From: Colwellia sp. E2M01
Lineage (GTDB): Bacteria; Pseudomonadota; Gammaproteobacteria; Enterobacterales; Alteromonadaceae
Assembly (NCBI RefSeq): GCF_018860585.1
Contig: NZ_JAHKPR010000064.1
Span: 1-52,238, forward strand
Reading direction: 5' to 3'
DNA length: 52,238 nt
The notes below the pieces were generated by a model that saw only the letters and a program-made list of their open reading frames with translations, did no database searches and had not been told where the DNA came from. Made by a program: the position numbers and the translations under genes. Positions 9,591 to 18,873 of the stretch are shown here, in pieces (the first letter of the stretch is position 1; each line of letters opens with the position of its first letter).

Positions 9591-10586
9591 ATGAAATACA
9601 ATTTTATCATCATATTAATCTCACTCTTGCCCTCGCTTGTTTACGCAAACTCAAATAGGTTAACCACAGAGCCGATTAAAGTAATTGAGCCTGCTGAAAA
9701 CGTAAATACGAGTATGGTTGAATTAGGAAAAAAACTTTGGTTTGAACCTAGGTTATCAAGATCTAATATTATTTCATGTAACTCTTGTCACAACTTAGCA
9801 AAAGGTGGGGTTGATAACTTACCTAGCTCCATTGGACATGAATGGACAATTGGCCCTATTAACTCGCCAACGGTACTAAATGCTGAACTAAACATAGCTC
9901 AATTTTGGAATGGTCGTGCTCATGATTTACAAGCACAAGCTTCCGGACCTATTGATAACCCTAAAGAAATGGCTTTTACTCATACATTAGCGGTAGAAAC
10001 ACTTAACAGTATTCCTGAATACAAAAGTGAATTTAAAAAAGTCTTTAACAGCAATAAAATCAGCATTGATAACGTAGCTACAGCAATTGCAGAGTTTGAA
10101 AAAACACTACGCACTCCTAATTCAGCTTTTGATTTATGGTTAAAAGGCGATGACAACGCATTAACTCAAACAGAGAAAGATGGCTATGAGCTTTTTAAAA
10201 CAAAAGGCTGTATTGCTTGTCATAGCGGAGCTTTAGTTGGTGGCAGCACCTACCAAAAAATGGGTTTAATAAAGCCTTATTACACCAAAAACTCAGATGT
10301 TGGTCGTTCTGCTGTTACGGGTAAAGAGAGTGATAAATTTGTATTTAAAGTGCCAACATTGCGTAATATATCATTAACTTACCCGTATTTTCATGATGGC
10401 GCTGTCTGGAGCTTAAAAGAAGCTGTGATGATCATGGCTGATCTGCAAACAGGACAAACATTATCAGATGATGAAGCAAATAAAATCACAGCTTTTTTAA
10501 CTTCATTAACAGGAGAACACCCTCAGGTAATTTTACCACAATTACCACCGTCAACGGACAAAACACCTAAACCCATCATGCATTAA
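9591..10586 (+). CDS. ccpA: Dihaem cytochrome c peroxidase
   Basis: Periplasmic peroxidase of the CcpA/MauG family, reducing hydrogen peroxide with electrons from c-type cytochromes. The 331 residues begin with a Sec signal peptide ending near LVYAN, about residue 20. There are two haem-binding motifs: Cys63-x2-Cys66-His67 (low-potential peroxidatic domain) and Cys207-x2-Cys210-His211 (electron-transfer domain). The middle FWNGRAHDL and PTLRNISLTYPYFHDG blocks are typical of the family. AAAGGA precedes the ATG. A perfect Fnr box upstream suggests induction at low oxygen. The gene is single and converges on pyrF. Confidence 0.93.
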   Translation: MKYNFIIILISLLPSLVYANSNRLTTEPIKVIEPAENVNTSMVELGKKLWFEPRLSRSNIISCNSCHNLAKGGVDNLPSSIGHEWTIGPINSPTVLNAELNIAQFWNGRAHDLQAQASGPIDNPKEMAFTHTLAVETLNSIPEYKSEFKKVFNSNKISIDNVATAIAEFEKTLRTPNSAFDLWLKGDDNALTQTEKDGYELFKTKGCIACHSGALVGGSTYQKMGLIKPYYTKNSDVGRSAVTGKESDKFVFKVPTLRNISLTYPYFHDGAVWSLKEAVMIMADLQTGQTLSDDEANKITAFLTSLTGEHPQVILPQLPPSTDKTPKPIMH

Positions 10587-10630
10587 TCGTTGGGTTAACG
10601 CTAGGTTTCATAATTATTTATACAAACAAA

Positions 10631-10655
10631 AAAGCCAATATAATATATTGGCTTT
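10631..10655 (-). terminator. Terminator of pyrF
   Basis: AAAGCCAATATA and TATATTGGCTTT form a perfect 12-bp stem with a one-base centre. On the minus strand it ends in a T run, 28 bp after pyrF. It may act weakly for the convergent peroxidase gene too. Confidence 0.82.
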
Positions 10656-10682
10656 AACTACTTCTTAGTACTTTGAACTGTT

Positions 10683-11384
10683 TTAATTAATGTTAATAGA
10701 CGCATTAATTCCTTGTAAAACTAGTTGTGGGTTCAACGCTTTAGTAATTGGACGCCCTATGACTAAATAATCTACACCAACATCAATCGCTTGCTCTGGG
10801 GTCATAATACGTTGTTGATCGTCCTGTGCTGAGCCTGCAGGTCTTATACCTGGAGTAATTAATTTAAACTCTTTACCTAAATCAATTTTTAATTGCTCAG
10901 CTTCCATTGCAGAGCAAACTACACCGTCTAAGCCACTATCTTTAGTTAAATTAGCTAAAAAGTTAACTTGCTCTGCTGGTGTTTTATTAATGCCTAACCC
11001 ACGTAAATCATTTTCACTCATACTGGTTAGTACGGTAACCGCTATAAGTAATGGCGAGTCTTTACCGTAATGCTCTAATGCTTGTTTAGCTTTTGTCATC
11101 ATTTGACTGCCACCACTTGCGTGAACATTTACCATCCACACGCCTAAATCAGCAGCAGCGGTAACCGCTTTAGCTACGGTGTTTGGAATATCATGAAATT
11201 TAAGATCAAGAAAAACATCAAATCCCTTCCCTGTTAACGTTTTTACAAACTCAGGGCCAAAGTAAGTAAACATTTCTTTACCGACTTTTAACTTACAATC
11301 TTGTGGTGAAATTCTATCTACAAAAGATAAGGCTTCAGCTTTCTTATCAAAATCTAGTGCAACAACAACTTTTGGATCTAACAT
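10683..11384 (-). CDS. pyrF: Orotidine 5'-phosphate decarboxylase
   Basis: Last step of UMP synthesis, decarboxylating OMP. The 233 residues have the family barrel, with the catalytic Asp-x-Lys-x-x-x-Asp array in [11 protein letters not shown] (Asp60, Lys62, Asp65) and the phosphate-binding VIGRPIT near the C-terminus. AGGAAA precedes the ATG. It follows lapB on the same strand, an order also known in enterobacteria, but the 215-bp gap here holds two repeat-like elements. Confidence 0.97.
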   Translation of the reverse strand: MLDPKVVVALDFDKKAEALSFVDRISPQDCKLKVGKEMFTYFGPEFVKTLTGKGFDVFLDLKFHDIPNTVAKAVTAAADLGVWMVNVHASGGSQMMTKAKQALEHYGKDSPLLIAVTVLTSMSENDLRGLGINKTPAEQVNFLANLTKDSGLDGVVCSAMEAEQLKIDLGKEFKLITPGIRPAGSAQDDQQRIMTPEQAIDVGVDYLVIGRPITKALNPQLVLQGINASININ

Positions 11385-11411
11385 GATGTTTCCTGTGTTC
11401 TAATACAATGG

Positions 11412-11436
11412 ATTCCCGATCAGAAACTTCGGGAAT
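11412..11436. repeat. REP-like short palindrome
   Basis: ATTCCCGA and TCGGGAAT form a perfect 8-bp inverted repeat around a 9-base loop, followed by ATGACGG. This GATTCCCGA...TCGGGAATGACGG form is common for dispersed extragenic palindromes. Only one copy is visible in this window. Confidence 0.55.
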
Positions 11437-11492
11437 GACGGTAATTTGTTTTGTATCTGGTTTTTATATATCTATTGAATATAATAATATTT

Positions 11493-11595
11493 CGTTTCAA
11501 CGTTGTGCTGTTCAAGAACAAAGAGATTGCACGGAGCTGACGGTAGTCAGTGAGTACATTCGATGCATGTTATTGAACTTCACAACAAAGAAACG
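11493..11595. repeat. 103-bp inverted-repeat element between lapB and pyrF
   Basis: The two ends are imperfect 23-bp inverted repeats (18 of 23 identical). The left begins CGTTTCAACGTTGTG and the right ends CACAACAAAGAAACG. Inside are small perfect palindromes, TGTTCAAGAACA and CTGAC-GGTA-GTCAG. It abuts the lapB stop. It may be a miniature mobile element or a structured 3' end of the lapB transcript. Confidence 0.5.
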
Positions 11596-11599
11596 AGTA

Positions 11600-12769
11600 T
11601 TATTCGCCTTCGAGACCACGCACTGGCTTAAGCACTTCCCATTCATGACATGATGGACAAGACCAATAATGGGTTGAGCTATCAAAACCACAAGTTCTAC
11701 AACTATACCTATGCTTAAGCTTTAAATATTCGCTAATTAATTCAGTAATTAAATCTAAACTAGCATTACTAACTTCTGTTTCAGAAGAAAGTTTTTGCAT
11801 ATTAACAAAGTGCTCAAAACCACGAATTGTCGGTCTACGTTTAAGTGCAGAAAGAATAAACTCTGTCGCTTTTTTCTTGCCATGCTTTTTCTCTACATGA
11901 GCAAGATAAAATATTAATGCACTAGAGCCTGCTGTTTCATCGTAAACTTTTTTAATGAAAGAGTAGAATTCATCAACGGCATCTAAACGTGTATAACACT
12001 CTAACATTGGCTGCATAACATCTGGAAAAAATTCATTATCCTGCTTGTATATGGCTTGATAGCATTTTGCTGCTAATTCACATTGCTGATTCTTTTCATA
12101 AATCTTTGCCATTAACCAGTTTGCACGACAAGAATCAGGATCAACAATTAAGGCTTCTTCAAGTAATTCAATAACTTCAATAAATTTATCTTGTTCGAAA
12201 GCCGTTGTTGCAAGCTCACAATAAAAGTTGGCTAAAGTATGTAATAAGCGTTTATCGTTCAGTTTAATTATTTGTTTTTGGTGATCTATACCCTGCTGCC
12301 AATCTTTAGTTGATTGAAATATTCTCAATAAGTAGGTCAATGATTTCAAACCATAATCTTTAGACTTTAATAGTTTGAAAAACATGGTTTGGGCACGATC
12401 ATATAAACCGGCACTAAGGAAATCTTTACCTAACTCAAAAACAGCTTGTTGCTTATCTTTAGTTGGTAGGTTGTTTAGTCTAACTAGGTGCTCATGTACT
12501 TTTAATGCTCTGTCTAATTCACCGCGCTTTCTAAATAAATTTGCCATAGCAAAATGTGCTTCAACACTATCATCTTCTACTTTTAAAGCGTCAAGCAGCG
12601 AATCAATTGCTTTATCTTGTTGATTAGATAATAAATAATTTAAACCTGTTGAGTACTTTATAGATAAGTCTTGTTTGGCGATTTGTTGGTTTTGTTTGAT
12701 GCTATTACGACCCATATACCAACCATAAGCCATGGCAACGGGTAATAATAAAAAGAGTAATTCAATCAT
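11600..12769 (-). CDS. lapB: Lipopolysaccharide assembly protein LapB (YciM)
   Basis: Inner-membrane TPR protein that links LPS synthesis to export and, in E. coli, directs FtsH degradation of LpxC. The 389 residues comprise an N-terminal membrane helix (about 1-20), a long array of TPR helices and a C-terminal rubredoxin-like zinc module with CRTCGFDSS and CPSCHEW, both CxxC pairs intact. The length equals E. coli LapB. It follows lapA after 51 bp in the conserved ihfB-lapA-lapB-pyrF order. Confidence 0.95.
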   Translation of the reverse strand: MIELLFLLLPVAMAYGWYMGRNSIKQNQQIAKQDLSIKYSTGLNYLLSNQQDKAIDSLLDALKVEDDSVEAHFAMANLFRKRGELDRALKVHEHLVRLNNLPTKDKQQAVFELGKDFLSAGLYDRAQTMFFKLLKSKDYGLKSLTYLLRIFQSTKDWQQGIDHQKQIIKLNDKRLLHTLANFYCELATTAFEQDKFIEVIELLEEALIVDPDSCRANWLMAKIYEKNQQCELAAKCYQAIYKQDNEFFPDVMQPMLECYTRLDAVDEFYSFIKKVYDETAGSSALIFYLAHVEKKHGKKKATEFILSALKRRPTIRGFEHFVNMQKLSSETEVSNASLDLITELISEYLKLKHRYSCRTCGFDSSTHYWSCPSCHEWEVLKPVRGLEGE

Positions 12770-12820
12770 TAGCGCTCTTGAGAAAAGTAAAAGTGTGAAT
12801 AAAGGAAATAGCGTTAACTA

Positions 12821-13072
12821 TTATTCTTGTAGTTTTTTTCTAGTAAAAGCTTTTTTACTTTTACGTATAATGCGCCATAAAATAGTGACTAATAGACCTA
12901 ATAAAAACCCTATCCCTGAAAATAAACTTACCGCAGCCGCAACAGAAATCTCTGTACGAGCTACTAAATAATTTAATGTCAGTAATTGATCATTTTGGCT
13001 ACCAAAAATAAAAGCCACGGCTAATAAAACTAAAATAAAAAAAAGAGTGATATATAAACGCATTGTCATCAA
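12821..13072 (-). CDS. lapA: Lipopolysaccharide assembly protein LapA domain protein (YciS)
   Basis: Small inner-membrane partner of LapB. The 83 residues have two transmembrane helices (about 4-24 and 42-65) and a basic C-terminus (RKSKKAFTRKK), as in the LapA/DUF1049 family. AGGG precedes the ATG. It lies 151 bp downstream of ihfB with a terminator between, so it may have its own promoter or depend on read-through. Confidence 0.9.
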   Translation of the reverse strand: MMTMRLYITLFFILVLLAVAFIFGSQNDQLLTLNYLVARTEISVAAAVSLFSGIGFLLGLLVTILWRIIRKSKKAFTRKKLQE

Positions 13073-13153
13073 CCCTATGAAAATAATATTTAATAACCGA
13101 AAGTGTTATTAATAATAAAGAAGTTTACCTTATATTAACTAAATAACATTAGG

Positions 13154-13193
13154 CAAAAAAAAACGGCACCGTTAACGAATTAACCTGCCGTTT
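13154..13193 (-). terminator. Terminator of ihfB
   Basis: AAACGGCA/TGCCGTTT plus inner GTTAA/TTAAC arms form a long stem, with a run of T on the minus strand. It lies 31 bp after the ihfB stop. Confidence 0.85.
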
Positions 13194-13223
13194 ATTATCT
13201 AATTTTTTACATCGCTTTGCAAT

Positions 13224-13511
13224 TTAAGCAGCAGAAAGATTAACTCTTTCGCGTAACTCTTTGCCTGGCTTAAAGTGAGGAACGTATTTCCCACTTAATT
13301 CAACCGATTCACCAGTTTTCGGGTTTCTTCCAACTCGTGGCGCGCGATAATGCAATGAAAAGCTACCAAAACCTCGAATTTCAATACGATCACCTTTAGC
13401 TAAGGAGCCGACCATTAATTCTAAAATTTCTTTTATAGATTTTTCCACATCTTTAGCAGATAAGTGATCAAGTTTATCGGCTAATCTTTCAATAAGTTCT
13501 GACTTAGTCAT
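13224..13511 (-). CDS. ihfB: Integration host factor subunit beta
   Basis: DNA-bending nucleoid protein that pairs with IhfA. The 95 residues have the HU/IHF fold with [11 protein letters not shown] and the DNA-intercalating arm [18 protein letters not shown] precedes the ATG. It lies downstream of rpsA as in most gammaproteobacteria, but the 216-bp gap holds several hairpins and a TATAAT-like hexamer, so an independent promoter is likely. Confidence 0.97.
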   Translation of the reverse strand: MTKSELIERLADKLDHLSAKDVEKSIKEILELMVGSLAKGDRIEIRGFGSFSLHYRAPRVGRNPKTGESVELSGKYVPHFKPGKELRERVNLSAA

Positions 13512-13610
13512 AGTGACACCTCAGTATTTACCTAGCACTGCGCAACTTTACTTTGCATTAGAATATTATACTAGCAAGTATTATTTTATAATTAAAGTAA
13601 AAATGGGCTC

Positions 13611-13726
13611 CGCCAATGGCGTTTAATATAAGAAAAGAGTATCACCACGAAAGTGATAAATACTCTTTTCACCTGCTGTAATAGTTACAGCACCATTGCA
13701 AAGTAAAACTACATCCCGAAAGGGAT
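13611..13726 (-). repeat. Four consecutive hairpins after rpsA
   Basis: Four stem-loops lie in the rpsA-ihfB gap. They are CGCCA-A-TGGCG (13611-13621), a long hairpin with AAAAGAGTATCAC (13633-13669), TGCTGTAA-TAG-TTACAGCA (13674-13692), and ATCCC/GGGAT with a four-base loop (13713-13726). The last, extended by flanking AAACTA/TAGTTT, fits an rpsA terminator read on the minus strand. Confidence 0.65.
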
Positions 13727-13727
13727 A

Positions 13728-15389
13728 TTAGTTTTTAGCATTTTTAAACGCTGCAGCCATAGCACTTAAACCAGTTTCTTCAACTTGATTTAAGTTTTCC
13801 ATTGCTTCACGTTCATCAGCTTGGTCTTTTGCTTTGATAGATAGACTAATAGTACGGTTCTTACGATCCACACCCATAAATCTAGCTTCAACGTCGTCAC
13901 CAACTTTTAATACTGTAGATGCATCTTCGATACGGTCTACAGAGATGTCGCTAACACGAAGGTAACCTTCAACACTTTCAGCTAACTCGATAGTTGCGCC
14001 TTTAGCGTCAACTTCAGTTACCTTACCAGTAACAATAGCACCTTTTTTCTTATCTGCAAGATACATATTGAACGGATCGTCTTCAGCTTGTTTAACACCT
14101 AACGAGATACGCTCACGTTCTGGGTCAACTTGAAGTACGATAGCATCGATTTCATCGCCTTTCTTATAATCACGAACAGCTTCTTCACCGCCTGCCCATG
14201 AAATATCAGATAAGTGAACTAAACCATCTATGCCGCCATCAAGACCAATGAAGATACCGAAGTCAGTAATTGACTTGATCTTACCTGATACTTTGTCGCC
14301 TTTGTTGAAGTTTTTAGCAAACTCTTCCCAAGGATTAGCAATACACTGTTTAAGGCCTAAAGAAATACGACGACGTTCTTCGTCAATTTCTAATACTAGT
14401 ACTTCAACTGTGTCACCTAAGTTAACAACTTTAGATGGGTGGATGTTTTTGTTAGTCCAATCCATTTCAGAAACGTGAACTAAACCTTCAACGCCTTCTT
14501 GGATTTCAACGAAACAACCGTAGTCAGTTAAGTTAGTTACACGACCAGAAAGTTTAGAACCTTCTGGGTAACGGTTAGCAATTGCTACCCATGGATCTTC
14601 GCCTAACTGTTTCATACCTAGAGATACACGAGTGCGCTCACGGTCGAATTTCAATACTTTAACTTGGATTTCATCGCCAACATTTACAATTTCACTTGGG
14701 TGCTTAACGCGTTTCCAAGCCATATCTGTAATATGTAATAAACCATCAATGCCGCCTAAGTCTACAAATGCACCGTAGTCTGTAAGGTTCTTAACGATAC
14801 CTTTAACTTCTTGGCCTTCAGCTAATGACTCAAGTAATTCATCACGTTCTGCACTACCTTCAGCTTCGATAACAGCACGACGAGAAACAACTACGTTATT
14901 ACGCTTTTGATCAAGCTTAATAACTTTAAATTCTAATGGCTTGCCTTCAAGGTGAGCAGTGTCACGTACTGGACGTACATCTACTAATGAACCTGGTAAG
15001 AAAGCGCGGATGTCGCTAACTTCAACCGTGAAACCACCTTTAACTTTACCGTTGATAACACCGATAACAGTTTCTTTTTCTTCGTATGCTTTTTCAAGCA
15101 CTTGCCATGCTTCGTGACGTTTTGCTTTTTCACGAGAAAGAATAGTTTCACCGAAACCATCATCTGTTGCATCTAAGGCTACGTCAATTTCATCACCAAC
15201 AGCTACTTCTACTTCACCAGTAGCATTTTTAAATTGGTCAATTGAGATAACACTCTCAGATTTAAGGCCAGCATCAACAATTACATTGTCTTTGTTAACT
15301 TTAACGATTGTTCCGCGGATGATTGAACCCGGGCGTGTTTCGATTTCTTTTAAACTTTCTTCAAAAAGTTCTGCAAAATTTTCAGTCAT
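13728..15389 (-). CDS. rpsA: 30S ribosomal protein S1
   Basis: Translation initiation protein that unfolds mRNA on the 30S subunit. The 553 residues contain six S1 repeats; domains 3-6 show the clear [20 protein letters not shown] signature. The N-terminal two domains bind the ribosome. The leader is AT-rich with only a weak Shine-Dalgarno, as is usual for rpsA, whose product represses its own translation. It lies 170 bp downstream of cmk, the common order. Confidence 0.98.
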   Translation of the reverse strand: MTENFAELFEESLKEIETRPGSIIRGTIVKVNKDNVIVDAGLKSESVISIDQFKNATGEVEVAVGDEIDVALDATDDGFGETILSREKAKRHEAWQVLEKAYEEKETVIGVINGKVKGGFTVEVSDIRAFLPGSLVDVRPVRDTAHLEGKPLEFKVIKLDQKRNNVVVSRRAVIEAEGSAERDELLESLAEGQEVKGIVKNLTDYGAFVDLGGIDGLLHITDMAWKRVKHPSEIVNVGDEIQVKVLKFDRERTRVSLGMKQLGEDPWVAIANRYPEGSKLSGRVTNLTDYGCFVEIQEGVEGLVHVSEMDWTNKNIHPSKVVNLGDTVEVLVLEIDEERRRISLGLKQCIANPWEEFAKNFNKGDKVSGKIKSITDFGIFIGLDGGIDGLVHLSDISWAGGEEAVRDYKKGDEIDAIVLQVDPERERISLGVKQAEDDPFNMYLADKKKGAIVTGKVTEVDAKGATIELAESVEGYLRVSDISVDRIEDASTVLKVGDDVEARFMGVDRKNRTISLSIKAKDQADEREAMENLNQVEETGLSAMAAAFKNAKN

Positions 15390-15559
15390 AACTTGTATAT
15401 AAACTCAGCTATTAATCCATTCAACATCATTGTTTCATGGGGTGGTTAAGTATGCCCAGTGTGTCCGTACAGTAGGCTTTCTATTAAAAGGTCTTTAATA
15501 CTAACAAATTTAAAAAATAAGCTAGCTCAAAGGTGTTTTTTCATTTATCTTATTTAGCG

Positions 15560-16240
15560 TTACGTTAGTTTACCATTGGCAAACATAAGGATTTTATTGA
15601 CCACTTCCTCAATGGAAATATCAGTAGAATCAATAATTAACGCACCTTCTGCCGGAACAAGTGGAGCTACCTTACGGTTTTGATCTCGCTCGTCTCTTTG
15701 ACGTATGTCATTCAAAAGGCGCCCGATGTTAACATCTATGCCCTTTTCTTTCAACTGATTAAATCTTCTTTGTGCTCGTTCTTCGGCGCTAGCAGTTAAG
15801 AATACTTTTACTGGAGCCTGCGTAAAAACTACAGTTCCCATGTCACGACCATCGGCAATTAAACCTGGACTAACACTAAAAGCACGTTGTCTGCGTAATA
15901 ATGCTTCTCTGACACGAGGAAATGCCGCAACCTTGGACGCCAGTTCGCCGATTTCTTCGGTGCGGATGATGTCGGTAACATCTTCACCTTCTAAAATAAC
16001 TTTGGCTTCACCTTGGCTACTTATTTGAAACTGTACGTCTAGATGTGCGGCAACGGGGATAATTGGTTCTTCATCGTCTAAGGCAAGTTGGTGATGGCGT
16101 ATTGCTACCGCTAACACGCGATAAATAGCACCACTATCTAGTAAGTGCCACCCTAATTGGTCAGCAAGTAACCTAGCAATCGTTCCTTTTCCTGCACCGC
16201 TTGGGCCATCAATGGTTATAACGGGAATACTTTCCTGCAT
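15560..16240 (-). CDS. cmk: Cytidylate kinase
   Basis: Phosphorylates CMP and dCMP. The 226 residues start with the P-loop GPSGAGKGT at about 12-20. The [11 protein letters not shown] block and the LxxR/NRKVAPL lid residues are present, matching the bacterial CMP kinase family at full length. AGGAG precedes the ATG. It lies between aroA and rpsA in the conserved cluster, with gaps of 151 and 170 bp. Confidence 0.97.
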   Translation of the reverse strand: MQESIPVITIDGPSGAGKGTIARLLADQLGWHLLDSGAIYRVLAVAIRHHQLALDDEEPIIPVAAHLDVQFQISSQGEAKVILEGEDVTDIIRTEEIGELASKVAAFPRVREALLRRQRAFSVSPGLIADGRDMGTVVFTQAPVKVFLTASAEERAQRRFNQLKEKGIDVNIGRLLNDIRQRDERDQNRKVAPLVPAEGALIIDSTDISIEEVVNKILMFANGKLT

Positions 16241-16391
16241 AACGTTTTCTCCTACTTCAAAATATTGGCGTGATTATACGTGGTATAACAAGTGATATCG
16301 TAATGAAGTCTTATTTACGATATCACCTTAAGTGCTCTCATTAAATTTTTCGTTAAACTATTTATCTGGTAGTTTTAAATCTATTTTCAAG

Positions 16392-17675
16392 TTACTCACA
16401 AGATACTTGTTTTAACTTTTCAAAGTAATCAGGAAATGTTTTCGATGTACACTTAGGATCATTAATCGTTACAGGCGTATCACTTAAAGCAACTAGTGAG
16501 AAACACATAGCAACACGGTGATCGTCATAAGTATCTATTTCTGCGTGTTTAAGTACTGCTGGTGGTGTAACTGAGATATAATCTTCCCCTTCTACCACTT
16601 CTGCACCAACCTTTCTCAGCTCAGTTGCCATCGCTGATAATCTATCGGTTTCTTTTACGCGCCAGTTATATATATTGCGAATGGTGGTAGTACCTGTTGC
16701 AAAAAGTGCTGTTGTCGCTATTGTCATTGCCGCATCAGGAATATGGTTCATATCCATATCAACAGCGGTTAATGATTTACCAATGACGGTAATTGACTCG
16801 TCATTCCAGATAACCGTCGCACCCATTTTTTCAAGTACGTCTGCAAAGTGCTTGTCACCTTGAACACTGAGTTTACCAACACCATGCACAGTAACTTCAC
16901 CACCTTTAATGGCGCCTGCTGCCAAAAAGTATGAAGCAGATGATGCATCACCTTCTACCATGTATTTGTCAACGGCTTGGTAGGTTTGATTCCCTGTTAC
17001 TGTGAATGATTTGTAATCGTTATTTTTCACCACAACACCAAAACGGGCCATGATATCAAGGGTAATATCAATGTAAGGCTTAGAAACAAGATCGCCTTCA
17101 ATTTCAATCGTTGTGTCAGAAATTAACAATGGTGCGATCATTAAAATAGCCGTTAAAAATTGGCTAGAAATTGAACCGTCGATAGTTACTGTGTCACCTG
17201 TTAACGCTTTACCGTTAATTTTAACAGGTGGATAATTTTTATTTTCTAAGTATTCAACATCCGCATTCAGCTGATTTAACGCATCAACCAAATGACCGAT
17301 AGGACGTTCTTTCATGCGCGGCTCACCCGTTAAGATAAACTCACCTTCACTTGCTGCAAGTGCCGCACATAAAGGACGCATAGCAGTACCCGCATTACCT
17401 AATGATATTTCTAATGGCTCAGCGACTTCAAAAAAGCCATTGTTACCTTTAACAACACACTCAGTACCACAATCACTTAAAGTATATTCGATACCTAGTT
17501 GCGATAATGCATTTAACATGTGTTTAATGTCGTCACTTACCAATAAGTTAGTAATCTTTGTAGTACCATTTGCTAATGCTGCAATAAGTAATGCACGATT
17601 AGATAAGCTTTTTGAGCCAGGTAAAAAAACTTCGCCATTAATTTTATTTATTGGGTTTAACGTTAATTGTTCCAC
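16392..17675 (-). CDS. aroA: 3-phosphoshikimate 1-carboxyvinyltransferase (EPSP synthase)
   Basis: Shikimate-pathway enzyme joining PEP to shikimate 3-phosphate. I take the GTG at 17675, one base after the serC stop, with AAGAAGG inside the serC end as ribosome site. The product is then 427 residues, the same as E. coli AroA, and begins [13 protein letters not shown] seven codons upstream is the only alternative. The class I motifs [13 protein letters not shown] and [11 protein letters not shown] are present, with the glyphosate-site Gly unchanged. It is translationally coupled to serC. Confidence 0.96.
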   Translation of the reverse strand: MEQLTLNPINKINGEVFLPGSKSLSNRALLIAALANGTTKITNLLVSDDIKHMLNALSQLGIEYTLSDCGTECVVKGNNGFFEVAEPLEISLGNAGTAMRPLCAALAASEGEFILTGEPRMKERPIGHLVDALNQLNADVEYLENKNYPPVKINGKALTGDTVTIDGSISSQFLTAILMIAPLLISDTTIEIEGDLVSKPYIDITLDIMARFGVVVKNNDYKSFTVTGNQTYQAVDKYMVEGDASSASYFLAAGAIKGGEVTVHGVGKLSVQGDKHFADVLEKMGATVIWNDESITVIGKSLTAVDMDMNHIPDAAMTIATTALFATGTTTIRNIYNWRVKETDRLSAMATELRKVGAEVVEGEDYISVTPPAVLKHAEIDTYDDHRVAMCFSLVALSDTPVTINDPKCTSKTFPDYFEKLKQVSCE

Positions 17676-17676
17676 T

Positions 17677-18762
17677 TTATCTAACCTTCTTTTCAAATTC
17701 TTGCATAAAATTGACTAACGCTTGCACACCTTCAAGCGGCATTGCGTTGTATATGCTGGCACGCATACCGCCAACAATTCTGTGACCTAATAGAGCTGTT
17801 AAGCCTGCTTGCTCTGACTCTTTTAAAAATTGCTCATTAAGCGACTCATCAGCTAACCAAAATGGAATATTCATTTTACTGCGATATTCTACGTCAATAT
17901 GATTAAGGTAAAGTGAACTGTTATCAATTGCTTGGTAAAGTAGTTCAGCTTTTACTTTATTTACTTTAGCGATAGCTTTTACGCCACCTAAATCTTTCAA
18001 CCATTGGAAAACAAGACCAGCAAGGTACCACGCATAAGTTGGTGGCGTATTGTACATTGAATCATTATCCGCAGACATTTTATAATTCATGATACAAGGT
18101 GTTGCTTTATGCGCATTACCCAATAAATCATCACGTACAATAACGATAGTTAAGCCTGATGGACCAATATTTTTTTGAGCACCAGCATAGATTAAACCAA
18201 ACTTACTTACATCGATTTCATGAGATAAAATAGTTGATGACATATCTGCTACTAAAGGCACACCATTGGTTTCTGGAATACTATTGATTTCTAAACCATT
18301 AACTGTTTCATTTGGGCAGTAATGAACATAAGCAGCTTCTTTGTTAAGTGGCCATTCTTTACTGTCTAATAAGGTAGAAATTGACTCCTTATCTTGGTTG
18401 ATATTGACAACATTGATATCACCAAAATTCTGCGCTTCAGCAGCTGCCGCTTCTGACCATGAGCCTGAAACAATATAATCAGCAGATTTACCTTGTGGTA
18501 ATAAGTTTAATGGTACCGCTGAGAATTGGCCTCTACCACCACCATGACAAAACAATACTTTATAATTGTCTGGAATTGACATTAAATCACGTAAATCAGC
18601 TTCAGCTTTTGCAGCCATTTCCATGTAAATACCGCTACGGTGACTTAATTCCATGACAGAGCTACCGGTATTTTGCCAATTCAAAAACTCTTGCTGTGCT
18701 TTTGCCATAACCGCTTTAGGTAACATCGCAGGGCCAGCACAAAAATTAAAAATTTCAGACAT
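17677..18762 (-). CDS. serC: Phosphoserine aminotransferase
   Basis: PLP enzyme for serine synthesis, also acting in pyridoxal 5'-phosphate synthesis. The 361 residues have the family N-terminus [11 protein letters not shown] and the PLP-binding Lys197 in [25 protein letters not shown] lies near the C-terminus. GAG precedes the ATG. It is immediately followed by aroA, the same serC-aroA operon as in enterobacteria. Confidence 0.97.
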   Translation of the reverse strand: MSEIFNFCAGPAMLPKAVMAKAQQEFLNWQNTGSSVMELSHRSGIYMEMAAKAEADLRDLMSIPDNYKVLFCHGGGRGQFSAVPLNLLPQGKSADYIVSGSWSEAAAAEAQNFGDINVVNINQDKESISTLLDSKEWPLNKEAAYVHYCPNETVNGLEINSIPETNGVPLVADMSSTILSHEIDVSKFGLIYAGAQKNIGPSGLTIVIVRDDLLGNAHKATPCIMNYKMSADNDSMYNTPPTYAWYLAGLVFQWLKDLGGVKAIAKVNKVKAELLYQAIDNSSLYLNHIDVEYRSKMNIPFWLADESLNEQFLKESEQAGLTALLGHRIVGGMRASIYNAMPLEGVQALVNFMQEFEKKVR

Positions 18763-18828
18763 TTTCTGTTTTACTCACTTAACTAATATTTTAACTACAA
18801 TTTAAATTTTACTAATTAATACACATTA

Positions 18829-18856
18829 AAAAAGGCGGTTATTAGCCGCCCTTTTT
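18829..18856 (-). terminator. Terminator of gyrA
   Basis: AAGGCGG and CCGCCCTT arms around TTATTAG, with T runs, lie 18 bp after the gyrA stop. The stem is GC-rich and convincing on the minus strand. Confidence 0.92.
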
Positions 18857-18873
18857 ATTACGTAAGACGACGG

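Noticed and set aside
11408..11653. 81-codon open frame on the plus strand
   Set aside because: It covers the two repeat elements and the end of lapB on the other strand.
17676..17696. Longer aroA from TTG 17696
   Set aside because: The GTG at 17675 gives the family length of 427 and has a well-placed ribosome site.
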